DNA of 64,000 nucleotides, taken from assembly GCA_002633005.1 (NCBI GenBank), contig NMRA01000053.1, positions 1,126,240 to 1,190,239 of the forward strand. Reading direction: 5' to 3'. Below the pieces are notes generated by a model. That model was not told where the DNA came from. It did not search any database and was given only the letters and a program-made list of their open reading frames with translations. This document shows, one piece after another, positions 11,716-24,900 of the stretch. Each line of letters starts with the position of its first letter. The stretch's first letter is position 1. The position numbers and the translations under genes are program-made. Source of the DNA: Phoronis australis. Its lineage: Eukaryota > Phoronida > Phoronidae.

Positions 11716-12205
11716 GTAAGAGGTTGCACATCACGCTGCCTGATTCTCATGCGTCCAAGATCAAGCGGATCTAACTGTGTAGTGAAGAACGTGCCAAGTA
11801 TGTGGGGCAAGCTGCTCCAGTTTACTTCACGGTCCACATGTGTCGAAGGAAAATAGTAACAATCATGTGTGAGAGGTTTCACCATCTTGGTACATGATCC
11901 ACAGGTGTCTAGGATCAAGCTGAACTAACTGTGGAATGGAGAAAGTAAGAAGCATAGGTGAGAGGTTGGACCATCTTGATGCCTGATGCAGGGGCGGATC
12001 CAGGATTTTGAGTTGGGATGGGCAGGGCAGAGTATTTGCCAGGATTTTGCTCGTCAGACATTCGCACCCCCGAACTGCTGAATGGAATCTGGGAGAATTT
12101 TAGGGAGGGCATGGCCCTTTGGCCCCCCGCTAAATCCGCCACTGTGATCCACATGTGTCTAGGATCAAACTGAGCGAACTGTGGAATGAGGAAAATAACA
12201 AGCAT
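11716..12205. repeat. Degenerate tandem repeat (about 100-bp unit), three copies
   Basis: The block CATCTTGGTACATGATCCAC, then GTGTCTAGGATCAAGCTGAA, then CTAACTGTGGAATGGAG recurs at about 11740, 11880 and 11965-12205. The first copy is the most diverged. The third is split by the MITE at 11990-12146. Confidence 0.6.
11990..12146. mobile_element. GGGGCGGATCCAGGA-type MITE inside the tandem repeat
   Basis: Left end CAGGGGCGGATCCAGGATTT pairs imperfectly with right end TAAATCCGCCACTG. The flanks continue the interrupted tandem unit, which shows that this is an insertion. TGAT occurs at both junctions as a possible short duplication. Similar single ends occur near 36100, 39145 and 43723. Confidence 0.6.
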
Positions 12206-12925
12206 GTCAACATATAGAAATACATTTCCCGAACCGCCTCATTTCACTTCTAGATGCCACTGGCAATTTCAAAAAACAAATGAGTGTAAATGAGTGTTCA
12301 CGCGTTAGAGGAGTCCATGCGAAGAGTTTTCAAACGCTAGGGTAGTAAAACTCCCACAGCTTAGCTGTATGCTGTCATCATGGACGTTCAAATATGTGAT
12401 GTTTTTTTTCCGATTTGATTCTTGTCTAAAATGTGTCCTATTTGAGACACCATAATGTTCGGTGCCTGTAAAAGGGCATTTATTTTAACAATTTTGACCA
12501 TCAACATTTTAATTAGAGAAATTAAGCTAGAATTCTCCTTTCTCTGATCTGAATTTCAGTTGAGTGCTTGGGACGAAGCTCTACGTCATTATACGACCTT
12601 AACTGTTTTGTTCATTTTCAATCGTTGGTGAACTATAATTATTAACAGCGTAACTATTTGTTTGATGAATGATTGAGTTCCTGTTAATAATCGCGAATCC
12701 GTCGTTATAGTTGTAATTATGTGAACGAGTCCAATGCGTTCGTCGTGGTTGAGACGGAGAAACCATGGGAAACGAACAATGGTCTTTAATGAGATAGCTC
12801 AATGTGCTTTGCTATTTCGTAACCACAGTGACTTAAATGAAGCTGGAACCTAGCGCTTTTATTTAATTGTGACTTCATGCTTTGGACAGTCGGAGTGACG
12901 GCGAGCTACGACAGAAGCGGCGACG

Positions 12926-12953
12926 ATGATGAACAATACGTGTGCCCAGACAG
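12926..12953 (+). CDS. Opsin exon 1 (residues 1-9)
   Basis: ATG ATG AAC AAT ACG followed by a GTAACA donor; ends in phase 1. It was chosen because it gives a start codon, a sequon and the right phase to join exon 2. Translation may begin at either of the two adjacent ATGs. It is the least certain opsin exon because it is short. Confidence 0.75.
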
Positions 12954-15900
12954 GTAACAAGGGGGTACTCCGGCGACTCTCTTTTTGACGTGTTGTGCCA
13001 CTCGGAAATTGGTATAACCGCATTTCTAAATTAGAGTCGGCAAGGCAAATTCCATCCTTTAGACTCCTTTTAGGATTTCCAAGAATGAAAACAATTCCTT
13101 TCCATGGTCATTGCTGTTGTCGACTATTGGGCCGAGGGGCCAACAGTTGACAGTCGTCTGCACATATCGGACTAATCAAGCTTGGCATTCACCGTACATC
13201 TAGATCGAGCTCCGCCGCAGAAATGCAAATTTTTATCAGCATCTTCTCAATTACACTACAGCTAAGACGGTCGTGGGCACGGCAAGCGCGACGCTGCGTT
13301 GTTAAAGGACATTGAGGTTTTTATGGCCGAAAAAACGCAATTAAGGATTATTGTTGAACCGGATAGACTTTTTGAAGTTATCAGCTTTGACCAGAACTAT
13401 AAAACAATAAAACCCGCAGTGATCGATATATTCACAAAACTTACCGAGAGTGGCGTCGATGAGGTAATATCCCAAGAGACGTTATTCAGTGTCGAGTGGG
13501 ATATTACTTGATCTACGCCAATCGAGGTACGTTTTGTATTTATCCAATACGGTTCGAATTCCTAAGTTTCTTTCATTTCTTCGGCAGATTTTTTAAACAC
13601 CACCCCCAGACTGTTCACATGGCGCATTCGGATCACATCATATATGTAGGTACTTTCGCGTTAGGTTAAAAGTTTTCACTAGTAAAAAGAAACAGTTTTA
13701 AATGTAACGATTTATTAATTAAAAAGAGATAACAAAGATGAAAACTACGGTGGTTGTGCACTGAACTTGTAACATTCCCTGATAATAGTTAAATAACAAC
13801 AATATTTGATATTGCAGTTATCAAGGAAACGGCGCCTGAGTTGCAGACGATATAATATTTAGCAATTAAAAACTGAGACAGAAATGTCATATAATTAACA
13901 GTTTTGTGCCAGATGTTACGTTGGGGACCAGGTTACACGTTGAGTGTTATCTATAGTGCTGCCATTGTATTACTTAAAACTATTTTCGGAAAGTTTGATG
14001 ATCGAACTGGTTAAAGACGTCGAGTCGACATTGACCTACCTTTTGAACTTTCCAAGTCAGAGGGCACTGTTGAAGCAGCGCGGGTGGTGAATACGGAAAA
14101 CAATATCACATGGCCGTATTACACTCGACTGATTCAACGCGTATGGAATAAAAGAAAGGTATCGCCTATATGGTCTTCCAGCGGAATACCGCGGGAGTAT
14201 TGTAGTCTACAAATCTCCACTTAGTGACATCATTCATGTTTCTGATATTGGAATGAAGTGTTGCACTTTTGGGTGTGTAATTCTTATTGATATTTCCTCT
14301 GTATTTCTACAGTTCCTGGAATTCTTTATCACATATAGGACAACTGTTCAAGTGCCTATTGTTACATGTATGTAATCTCAAGCCGTTCTTGTTTGCACGC
14401 CTCCCTCTACGATGTTCACAGACCGTAATTTGCTTTCTAGCTAAATTTGTTGACGCTTATGGTTCCACTAGAAGCGTGTTGACCTTCTCGGCATTACGAG
14501 CGACTCAGTCAGGCTGCAAAAACTTGGTAACTAAGTCTTTTAAATAAAGTTTTGATGGCTATGTCATGTTAGAGAAGTTAATTTTGACTTACGCCCCGGG
14601 GTAACTTTTTGCAATGAACATGGCACAGTTGTCACTCCTTCCGAGTCAGTAATTGTGGCTTGTTTTTGTTGTTGTTATTGTTGTTGTTGTTGTTGTTGTT
14701 GTCAATATAATTTATTGTCTCTCTCGGCAGCTAAGAACCAAACATCCGAGGTGCCACCGTTGGACAAGTTTGATTCAAAGTTATACTCCTGGCAGGACCA
14801 CGTGATTGGCAGCTATACTATCATATTAGGTCAGTAACTAAAACGCTGAACTTGTCCTTTTTATTGTATGGAATCGCCTTTGTGGCATTAAACCGTGCGA
14901 AAGGTGTAGATTTCGATATTGCAGGCGAGCATCGTTACAACGAACGCGGTTGATAAGATTTGTTCCCTTTCACTTGTAAACATTTCATTCTGAAAGTCCC
15001 AAACCAAGTGTATTGTGTACAATTTGATTTGACCGCAAGGATGCAACACACGTTCTCAATGATCCGCAAGGGGCCGGTGCCAGACTGTTGCACTGTAATT
15101 GCTTTTGATTGCGTCAGTGGTTTTACCTGAACACTAATTTACTGAACTTCTGCGAACTCATTTGTTACGACAATTTGTCTCCTCCAATGGAAGAAAATTC
15201 ATATGCATAGATGTTTTGCCCGGGGTGACGATACTGTAGTCTATTCTCAGTGACGGGGGTGCAGGATACCCAGAGTGTACTCGGGGTCGATTTCTAAAGA
15301 GTTTTTATGATAAAGTCACCATTTCATAGACTTTTGTTCCATAAACAATACCCTTTCATAGGGGGATGGGGGACTATAGCCCTCCACTTATTTCAGTGCT
15401 GCGCCGCCCATGCCTTTTGCCGAGGTTAATTCAATAACCTAGCCCTTTCGTTGGGTTCTTAGACACCCTGAAATAGTACAATAAGAAATTGCATGCTGCC
15501 AAAAACGAGTGCATCCTTTGCAATAATATACATGTTATTTGAATATTGCGTAAAACATTTCGGCAACAGGCCCTTTTGGAAAGTAAGCATTATTGGAGAA
15601 GGGGCACAAACTTATTCCACTTCACGAAACTTTTGCCTCCCGCACGGGGTCCCGATTTTCAGGTTCCCCAACATAACTTCTGCCATCACGACTGTTTCCA
15701 GTTTGTCCCTAACCCCTCCCCGCTACAGGCATGCAGCAGAACTTTGCTGTTTGTGGGGGGAGGGTAACCCCCGTGTGGTAGGCGGCTGCCAAATACTTGG
15801 GCAACTATATCTTTCAACAAGATTTCGCCAGGAAGGGTTCTTTACAGACCTGAACGCGTTTAGGGAGTTATTTTGACCTTTAGGATTGTTTTTTTTTTAT

Positions 15901-18900
15901 GAAATTCACTTTAAGGGTGCCAAAGAGATGTACTGAGCAAATCCCTCTTTAGGGATATAAAAGAAATGTAAGAGAAATCTACCGCAGGTTTCGAAAATTT
16001 GAGAAATGCAAGGAGAAATACTATCACCCAAGGAGAGTAGGCAGAGGGCAAATGATCAAATTTCGTGTACTCACTGGCTTCGGAATTCAACGAAACACCC
16101 ATTTCTTACTGTATTATTTCAAATTGGTAAAACTCATCAACTGCACTTTGGTGTTTGAGAATCTGGCTATTTTCCAGAATTTAAAAGTAAACATCGTCAA
16201 CTTCTTTCAATGTAAACTTTTAATTGATCATTAAAAATAGTCTATGAAACAGTCGATTGTCGTAGATAAATAAACATAGAAACTAATAAATCCTGGCGCG
16301 AATCCAAACAGAAAGTAATAAGTTTGACATGTTGAGCCGCCACCTGACATTCAAAGGAGCACACTAGTACGCCTTAAGTGCCGTTTACACTTACAAAGTT
16401 GACACGGATCAGCTGACACGGAAAAAGTTGTTCCAGTGTGTAAAAGGACTGACACGGCGCAAATTGACACCGCGGTGACAAATTTTTGCCACCCGTTGGT
16501 GAGGAAGAGTAATTTGCACCCGAACGTCTTGCGCCGTGTCAATTATAAGTTTAAACGTGAAACTGGAGTAAGGCGGAAAGGATCATCTCTACTGCACCTG
16601 TGCAATGACCTGCGTACGGGTTCTTTGTCTCTGCAACTCTCGTCATTTGTAAACCTGCGCATGTGCGATCCAGTCTCTCCAGCCTTTAATTTCCGTCTTG
16701 TCACGGTTAGTGAATTGTGTGTGTAAACGGCCGCTTGACACGGGTGAATTTGTCATTTGTGCCGGGCCAAAAGTTGATGTCTAAACGGGACTTTAGTTAA
16801 ACTGCCGGGCTGGTTTGCATAAAATGTCGAAACTGTCCACTGGATAAGTTTCATTGTTGCATTATTTCGGGTACATTATTCAACAATAACAACGTGGCGC
16901 GTGATGATGCGACGTCATTGTTGCTACTGTGCAGCTTATAACTTTTATGCAACTGGGCCCAGAACATTTTAAAGTTGTTAGACTATCGCCAACTGACGTC
17001 GTATAGTGGGGTCGCAAGGTATTGTTTAATTTGCGAGATCTAAGCGTTGTTTACTGTATATGATTATTAAAGGCGAAGGCAAGCTTTTTTTCATGTCATT
17101 TTTAGCAAAAACAAGGTTCGTTGATTATCCCAGACATATTTTTCACTTATTCACTGCTTTTCGTAATTTAATTAATTACTCGTCGTCTACTCCTGAAGTT
17201 ACGTTTTGGAAGGCAAGAATTTCGCGCCAATTTCTTTTCATATAGGCTGACTGTGAGAGCAGTCGATTCAGACATTGTTTTACCTCGGTTGTGACAAGTT
17301 CGGTCGTCGTTTGCTTTTGCTTACGAGTCAGTCAACATGTCACGCTGTTGCTGCGTACTGGGGTGTACTCATTATCGTCTCACGAACAGAGGAAGAACTG
17401 TCTCACTTGCCCGACACACTCCCACTGGAGAGTGATCTGAGCACCCAAACTGCTTACATCCCGCCGTGTGACTCCCTCGTCATACACCTGGCACCTTCCA
17501 AATAGCTCCAATACAAGTCCACAATAAACTTATCAAACTTAGGCTCACTGATCTGTTCATTGGATGACGAACTGTCCTCTTCACTGGGTGTCGAGCTGGG
17601 CCTGTATTCACTCCCACTACTCAACATCGCTGCAGGGCTGCGACAGGCTCTGCCGGGCCTAGAGACAACAACACAGGGCGAATCACTGCTAGTTCCCGGA
17701 ATTGCACGCAATGGGGTAGGTTCGGAGGCACGGGTGACAGTAGATGAAGTGCCTTCAGTCACCGTATATAGTGACCACAGCTCGCGAGGCTTCTCGCTTC
17801 AAAAACGCACTTCTCGGGGTTGGCGACGGGGCACTGCCGGGAATCAACAGCGACGGTATGATACCCTTCTTCAGGCGTTGTTTCGCAGGGACCTTCATCA
17901 ATTCTGCGTACATATCTCTGTCATAATCTGATTACAGAAAATGCTTGCCACACACTAGTTAACCCTCCACTGCTTTGTACGTTGCGTGGACGGGTAGCGC
18001 TGCGTTCTTCACATTCATGAACGAGCCAGCCAAGTACGGCGAAGTGTGTCATCCTTCGGAAAGCGACGCAAGGTACCCAAAGCGCGTGTGAGACGATACT
18101 GAGTACATCCCGGCACGCAGCAGCAGCGTGGCATGTTGACTGACTTGTAAACAAAAGCAAACGACGACCGAACTTATCACAACCGAGGTGGAACAATGAC
18201 TGACTCGACAGCTCTCAAAGTCAGACTATAATGAAAAGAAATTGGCGCGAAACTCTTGCCTCCCAAAACGTCACTTCCGGAGTAGAGGACGAGAAATTAA
18301 TCAAATTACGAAAAGCTGTAATTAAGTGAAAAATGTGTCTGGGATAATCAACGAACCTTATTTTTGTTAAAAGTGACGTGAAAAAAGGTTGCCTTCGCCT
18401 TTAAGAGAGTGAAGGCGGCATGGCGCGTAAGTACTTGACGGACTGTCGACAGAGTACAGGAGACGTCTCCATGGGGGTTTGGGGGCCCTCCCCAAGTACA
18501 TGTATGCTTAAATAGACAAAAGACAAATGTTTCGAGAAAGCAAAAGACAAAAAATTAACTTTAGAGCTTTTCGTGTCAGGTTTTTTGTTTTTGACTACAA
18601 AAAGGAGCCCGAGCAGATGGTTTCAAACCCCTGGATCTCTGTCCGATCTGGATTCGAACTTGGCACGGACGACTCACTAAATTACCTGGCAAAAAGTGAC
18701 CCACGTCTTCTGCCGAAGACAATTTTTGAACCACTTACCACTGCTTATAAAATAGGTGTCCGGCACCCCATATCTTACTCAGATTAAAAATGAGTTCTAG
18801 ACCAGAGATTACCGTGAAACTCGGCCAGTAGTTTTACCGCACCTTGCAGTGCGGCAGAAGATTTGTACTATAAGCACTGTCGTCAATACGCCTGTTTATC

Positions 18901-21900
18901 AAAAACTCTGATGTAAGGTTCTTTTGGTTTACTGCATTCAATGAGTGAAGACGCTACAGCAGGGAAATGCTGGTTAAAATCATTTGATAAATCCTAGACT
19001 GAAAGTGGCTATTTTGATCTGCACTGCTTCTGAAATCGGATTCATTCGGTGAAAAGTTAGTTTAGGTGATAATTACCCGAAGCAATACGATAAAAAATTC
19101 CAAAAGCACATGAATTAGGTTTTGATTCTCTGATACACCCGTAAATGAGTATTTTTAGCAATTTTTTGAAACATGGGAGATAACAGGCTTGTGAATTGTG
19201 ACACCGGACAAAAGTCTCAAAGAACATTTTACAATTGACTAGATCTAACTTAGCACCTGGAATTAAGGCCGAGTGTTTGCTCTGACCAACCCCAGTTGCG
19301 AGAGTTTGTTTCAGTTCCCATGACCGGCAGTGTGGCCCTCAGGGGTATTCCACCCGGTTTGTCGTGACCGATTGCATGAATGCAATCGAAGGATAACATT
19401 GCAACGACGTTGCTGTGATAGAGCACAGTATACGTCTATAGGTAAAGTTTATGTTCCAACATGCATTGGAACGCTTTATTGGAGTTGATTTGTTTCCTAT
19501 TCGTAGGTACAGAAGCCATCGTGTCAAACCTGTTGGTTCTTGCAGTGGCAGCGAGGAGGCGGAAATTCATTCAACCACAAGAGCTATTGTTGGTCAGTCT
19601 GGCTATCAGTGACCTAGGGGTTGTCCTTACTACTTTTCCTATGATGTCAAAATCGGCTTTTAACCACAGATGGGCATATGGCGATAGTGGTGAGTTTCCG
19701 AGTTTGAGAGTGTGAAAAACAATATTTCCACTTTTTCAAGTAACAAGCACCGATTTCTGAAGATCCATGTGTTTTAGCGTTCCTATCTCGTTTTCTGTAA
19801 TCGTGTTTATCGAAGGGACGGCTGCGTGTTTTTTTTTCTTATGTCTCTGGACCAAAGATAAAATTAAGATGGTTATCTTTTACCTAGAAAAAAGTGGCTA
19901 CTTTCTTATCTATCATATTGGTCCAGAGATAGCAAGTGTGCATTTTTAGAGAATCAATGGTAGCGGTTTATAAGACTGAACACCATTCTGGAAACAATGG
20001 CCGACATTTTCTTGTCATCAGTGGCACTGCTAAAGGATAAATTAGACCGAGATTTGACAAATTTGCCAATCTCAAAGGAAGACGACTGTCTTTGTTTTTT
20101 TAAAAAAGCGACATTATCGATTTTACAGACGAAGAAGGCATTTTGGGGTTATTGTTCGAGGGGATATATTATTGTTGGTATTGGCTTTGACCATATCTAT
20201 AACACCACAAATTTCGTTGGCTTCGTAGTTTGTTATAAATCGTCAGTTCTCTACGTTGTCTGACAGACCTTCTCCTGAAATGAAAACCGGTGACCACCAG
20301 ATTAACACGTTTAAAGGGCCACCATCGGTTTTACTAGCAAAAAACGCCCGTGCAGACTGCATGTTGTGGCACTTCGTTAATCCAGTAATTTCCGTGGTGT
20401 TCGCGGTTTGAAAAGGACGGTGCACAATCGCTTCCAGCGTGTAAAAAACGTCAGACTCTGTGTGAGCGCCGGCATATCCGATTCACACTGCCGTCAACCG
20501 GTAGTGAAACAGAACAAGCAATGTTCACTAACAAGCGTTAAACCAGAGTGCCGGAGTTATGGACGAAGGAGGGCAATTGCCCCTCTTCGGGGGCCCCTTG
20601 GTATGAACGAGTAAATAATTGCAAAAAAAGAAAAATGAGTGGTAACTGATTCATCAATTATCTGTGCCTCTCTTTCCGTTCCGCTGTATAATTCCAACAA
20701 TAGTAAGCAACACCAGTAGTTGATTGTATCGGGGGCCCTCCAAAAAAGGACCACTTTCAGATGAAAGAATCAGCATTAAAAAAAAACGATATAAGAGCAA
20801 CAGTTGATGCACCTTTAAAGAAATCCCCTTAACAGGATTAACTATGTAATACCGAAAAAGACCAGGAAACGCCTCACCAATGTTTCCTTCAGAAAAGCCT
20901 TTATCCAATAGATAGCGTCTTGGCATGAAAAGATGAATACTCGAATCATTTGTTAGAGCCCTTGTGAGATCAGGTCCCCTAAAATGAAAACGGAAACAAA
21001 AAAGCAAGAGCTCACTTGCGAGTTTCCAGTTATTCAAGGCGAAGTCACAAGAAGTAGGGCAAAACCCGCCATATTGCCCTTGTTTTGCCCCGAGTCTTTG
21101 CTACACACGCTAAATCTTACTGGAGTTCTTATGGAGAAATTTTCGCTTAAAATGTCAACACAACTTAAGAGATGGTAGATGGATCGTGGAATAACAGTAA
21201 ATGGACGAATAAAATGTGAACTTGTTATGTTGTGCGAAGCTATGAACCGACTGAAATTGGAACTCGATCGACCGGGACTCAATTAAGGCCTGAATGTCAC
21301 AGGGATACAGAGGCGATAGTATATCCCCATAAAAAGTAATTACTCATTTCAAAATAAAGCAAATGAAATCAAATGAAACATGCATATATGCACATGGAGT
21401 TATAATGAACACATTCAACGACTCTGGATGCAATTTAGTCAACAAATAACTTGAACATATCAATGAAAATCTCGCGGTTCGCTCCAGTTTCTCTCTCTGG
21501 TCGCCATTGTGAGGAAGTTAGGTGAAATCACATCTGTTGACGAACAAAAAGTTCAAGGGACACAACTTTATACATGTGTCACTTCATATCTTCCCATGCT
21601 ATTTTGCAAGTGTCACGCGTCAGGTCACGCGCTTCTCTCAGTCTCGCGCTAGCCTTTGCCTCTATACTCACCTGACTCAGTTCCAAGAGTTGGAATTCTT
21701 CGCCAAAGTCACCTTATTCCCGTAGCTATGCTTCATCGAAGATATGTTTAGAAGCAGAAAGGATCAATGAAAAAAGTAGGGGCTTGTTTAGTGATAGTTA
21801 TAAGTGTAGAATGTATTTTGACCGTGTGAAAACTTTTAATCATTGAGCGAATTTCACCTACCGCCCGTTTAAAATACTTGGGACGAAATTAGTACAGAAT

Positions 21901-24900
21901 GCGATGTGATTTATTGTAGCGCGAATCTGAATTATACTTCCCGTAACAATAATGCTTGTTTGGCATTTTTCACACTTATTACAGCGTTCTGTCGTTCAGT
22001 AACTTTTCCAGACGTGAGGGGTGCTGAACGTGCGATAATATCTGGCTTAACTTAACTTTCATTTTTATCAGCCCACCCCAGTCAAGCAAGATACATGTAC
22101 GATCTGATCGGAGATTAGAGCAATTATCAAACAAAAGAGCGCGGGCCCTCCAACCATCAACGCCAGAATGGAGTTAATTGGCTACGGGGGGGGNNNNNNN
22201 NNNNNNNNNNNNNNNNNNNNNNNNNNNNNNNNNNNNNNNNGGGGGGGGGTAAACTTCCCAACTTGTTGTTGGGCTATACAATCGAACAAGTTGGGAGCAA
22301 CGGGATGTCGCCGTCATGTAAAAACTTAAAAAGTCTGAAAAAAACTGAACAGAATATACTCTGCTAACGTATCGGGCAAATGGCCAAACAAGGCTTGCGT
22401 TCAGTAGATGCTAGGACCTACGCTAGGACCTAGCTAAAACCTAGTAAAAGTCACGTGATCTCATTTAAAATACGCGGCAACATCTCACGTAATCTTGCGA
22501 AGTCTTGCTTTTTAGCGAGGTCCTAGCGTTACTGAACGGGAGGAAGCTTTTGCCCTACTTGCGGTGACGTCATAGTTAAGTCTCGCGTTATTGTTATGAT
22601 TCGCAAAAAGACTATTGATGTTAACATTGCGTCCCCTCCCACAGAGGGCGTAACATCACTTCAAAGATTTATAAATAACATATTAAACACAAATTGACAG
22701 TATTGATTTCGCTAAAGCTGTCCTTTAGCAGTTAGAGTGCTGGAAAGCCGTGCATATCAAAGCTCACAAATATAATTTTTGGAGGTTTCGGTAAAGTGCC
22801 CGACTTCAAGTGGGTATGGACAACTGAAGTTGCATTTTGTTTAATAACTGTGACAACCTAACAAAAGGAGTCTCCCAAAGAGCAACCCGTACTGAGCAGA
22901 TTGACTACACGTTCGTTTTATACGGGTAGTTATGGGCTTCTTCGCTGGAAATGCTTCGCGTCAATCGCAGTGTTCTGTGAGGTGTCTGTGTTGCCTTCGA
23001 CACCTTCATGATGACACTACAGGGCCGTGTTGCTACTGTGTTCACATCATGTTCAAGTATCCTTACAATGGAACACCCTTTTCATGCCTGGCTGTTGACA
23101 GCGGTTTTACACTGTGCCAAGACACAAGCTGACGTTTTTTAAACAGTCAATACGGTGCCGAAGCGAGCTCGGTCAGAAATGACTGATCTGATTCATACGA
23201 AATTTTCACACACGGTGCTTTATGCTCTCTCCTAAAAAGTGTTAGGACTTATTTGTAAATTGCCCCACTTTTGCACAAAGGGCTACGCAAAATAAAACTT
23301 TAAAGTTTTTAAGAAAAAATAAAAACTTGTATGAAACTTAAACCAAATGATGTTTTAGAAAGTTGTAACAGCGCTCTCGAGATTTCATCTTGAACATTTG
23401 TATTAATGAAATTGGTTCATTTTATTGATACCGTTGTTTTGCTGTGAATGTATCGTCTGTTGTTCTTTTTGCTAAATTTTATTTAAATAACATGGTTCCG
23501 TGGCCTAGTTGACAGATTAGTGTAAAGTTTAAAATCTACAGGTTTTTCTTCTTTCACATAAATCTATACTTTTACAGACCTAACTTCCACGGCGGATTGC
23601 CGAACCTTCATGAACCGCCAATGTGTGAAAGGTATCTAACACTAAACAACAGGATCTGAGACATCGCCATGTCAAAAATGATCATGGCTTTGTTTTACGC
23701 GTGTTAATTCCAGGTTGTCTGTTCTAAAATTTTTCTATAATCCGTTCCAGGTTGTAGGTTCTACGCGTGTATTTCGTTCATTCTAAGTCTCAACAGTATG
23801 TGCACTCTCGTCGTCGTTGCATGGGCTCGCTTTATTGTGGTGTGCTACCCAAAAATTCGTAAGTATGCTATCGTTTCACTTTACACTCGTGTTTTGACCT
23901 ACATGTACTAAAAAATGTCTGTCGTCTCTTTTAGCCATACATTTCCATGAATTTGAAGATATAATGTGCGCGCATACTCAATGAAATGTTCTTAATAACT
24001 TGGTGTATATCATATAACTTTTTGTCCTAAGTCAAAAACATGGCCTATGCTAGACGGTTTAGGTTCCCTTTCCTGCAATAAAGCTGTGTATCGTTGGGAG
24101 CTTTGGAGTGAGATTTGATTTCAGTGACAGGTTGTGCGTAAACCAACCATACGTCATCGTAGCCGCCACTGACCTAAACTCTTTCACAGTGCTACGAAAG
24201 TTAGCACTGTCGAATGCTGTTTAACGTGGCTTCTCATTGGCTAAAGTAATGAAACCGACGTCATAACACACAGTCATTCTCATTGGTTTAAAACTGGGAA
24301 ACCCGTTTACTGTTACGTAGTATGGCGACCACCTTTGGCTTGAATAGTTACAATTAATTAAAACAGGCAGTGATCTAAGTAAACAAAATCAAGGGAACCC
24401 TGATCCAGTGTCTTAAGCCCAAACAAGTACAGTGCCTAAAGGCGTGCCTTGCAAGTGGTTGCGATGTGATCGGCATACTTCCGGCCGAGGCATGCGCATT
24501 GATGCCCGCACACGGAATTCCCTGTGTCGTTCATCATGTTTCTACAGGGCCACTTTTCAGTATAGGTAGCGCTGTGTCAGAGGGTACCATAGACCTACAA
24601 ATGCTATTGTGTGCCTGTGCAATAGCCTTTCAAATGCAGTGATTTTCATTAGAAAACAACAGCTGTTTGTATCAAAATCAACTTTGTTTGAAATCCATAC
24701 AAATTTTGCTGCATGCACCACCCATTATCCTGCTGAGCGGCTATTCAGACAACTTTCCCTGTGTGCACGTTGTTATTGTTGAACAATGCACCTGACGTCA
24801 TGCAACAATCAAACTTATCCAGCGGATAATAAGTATAATGAGTAATAATAATAAGTTTTATGCAACCCATCTTCATCATAGCCTTTGTGAAAATAAACTG

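Noticed and set aside
19461-19506. ATG at 19461 as the opsin start
   Set aside because: It gives a 351-residue frame, but exons at 12926 and 14731 fit the phases, complete TM1 and supply N-terminal sequons, so the 378-residue model is preferred.
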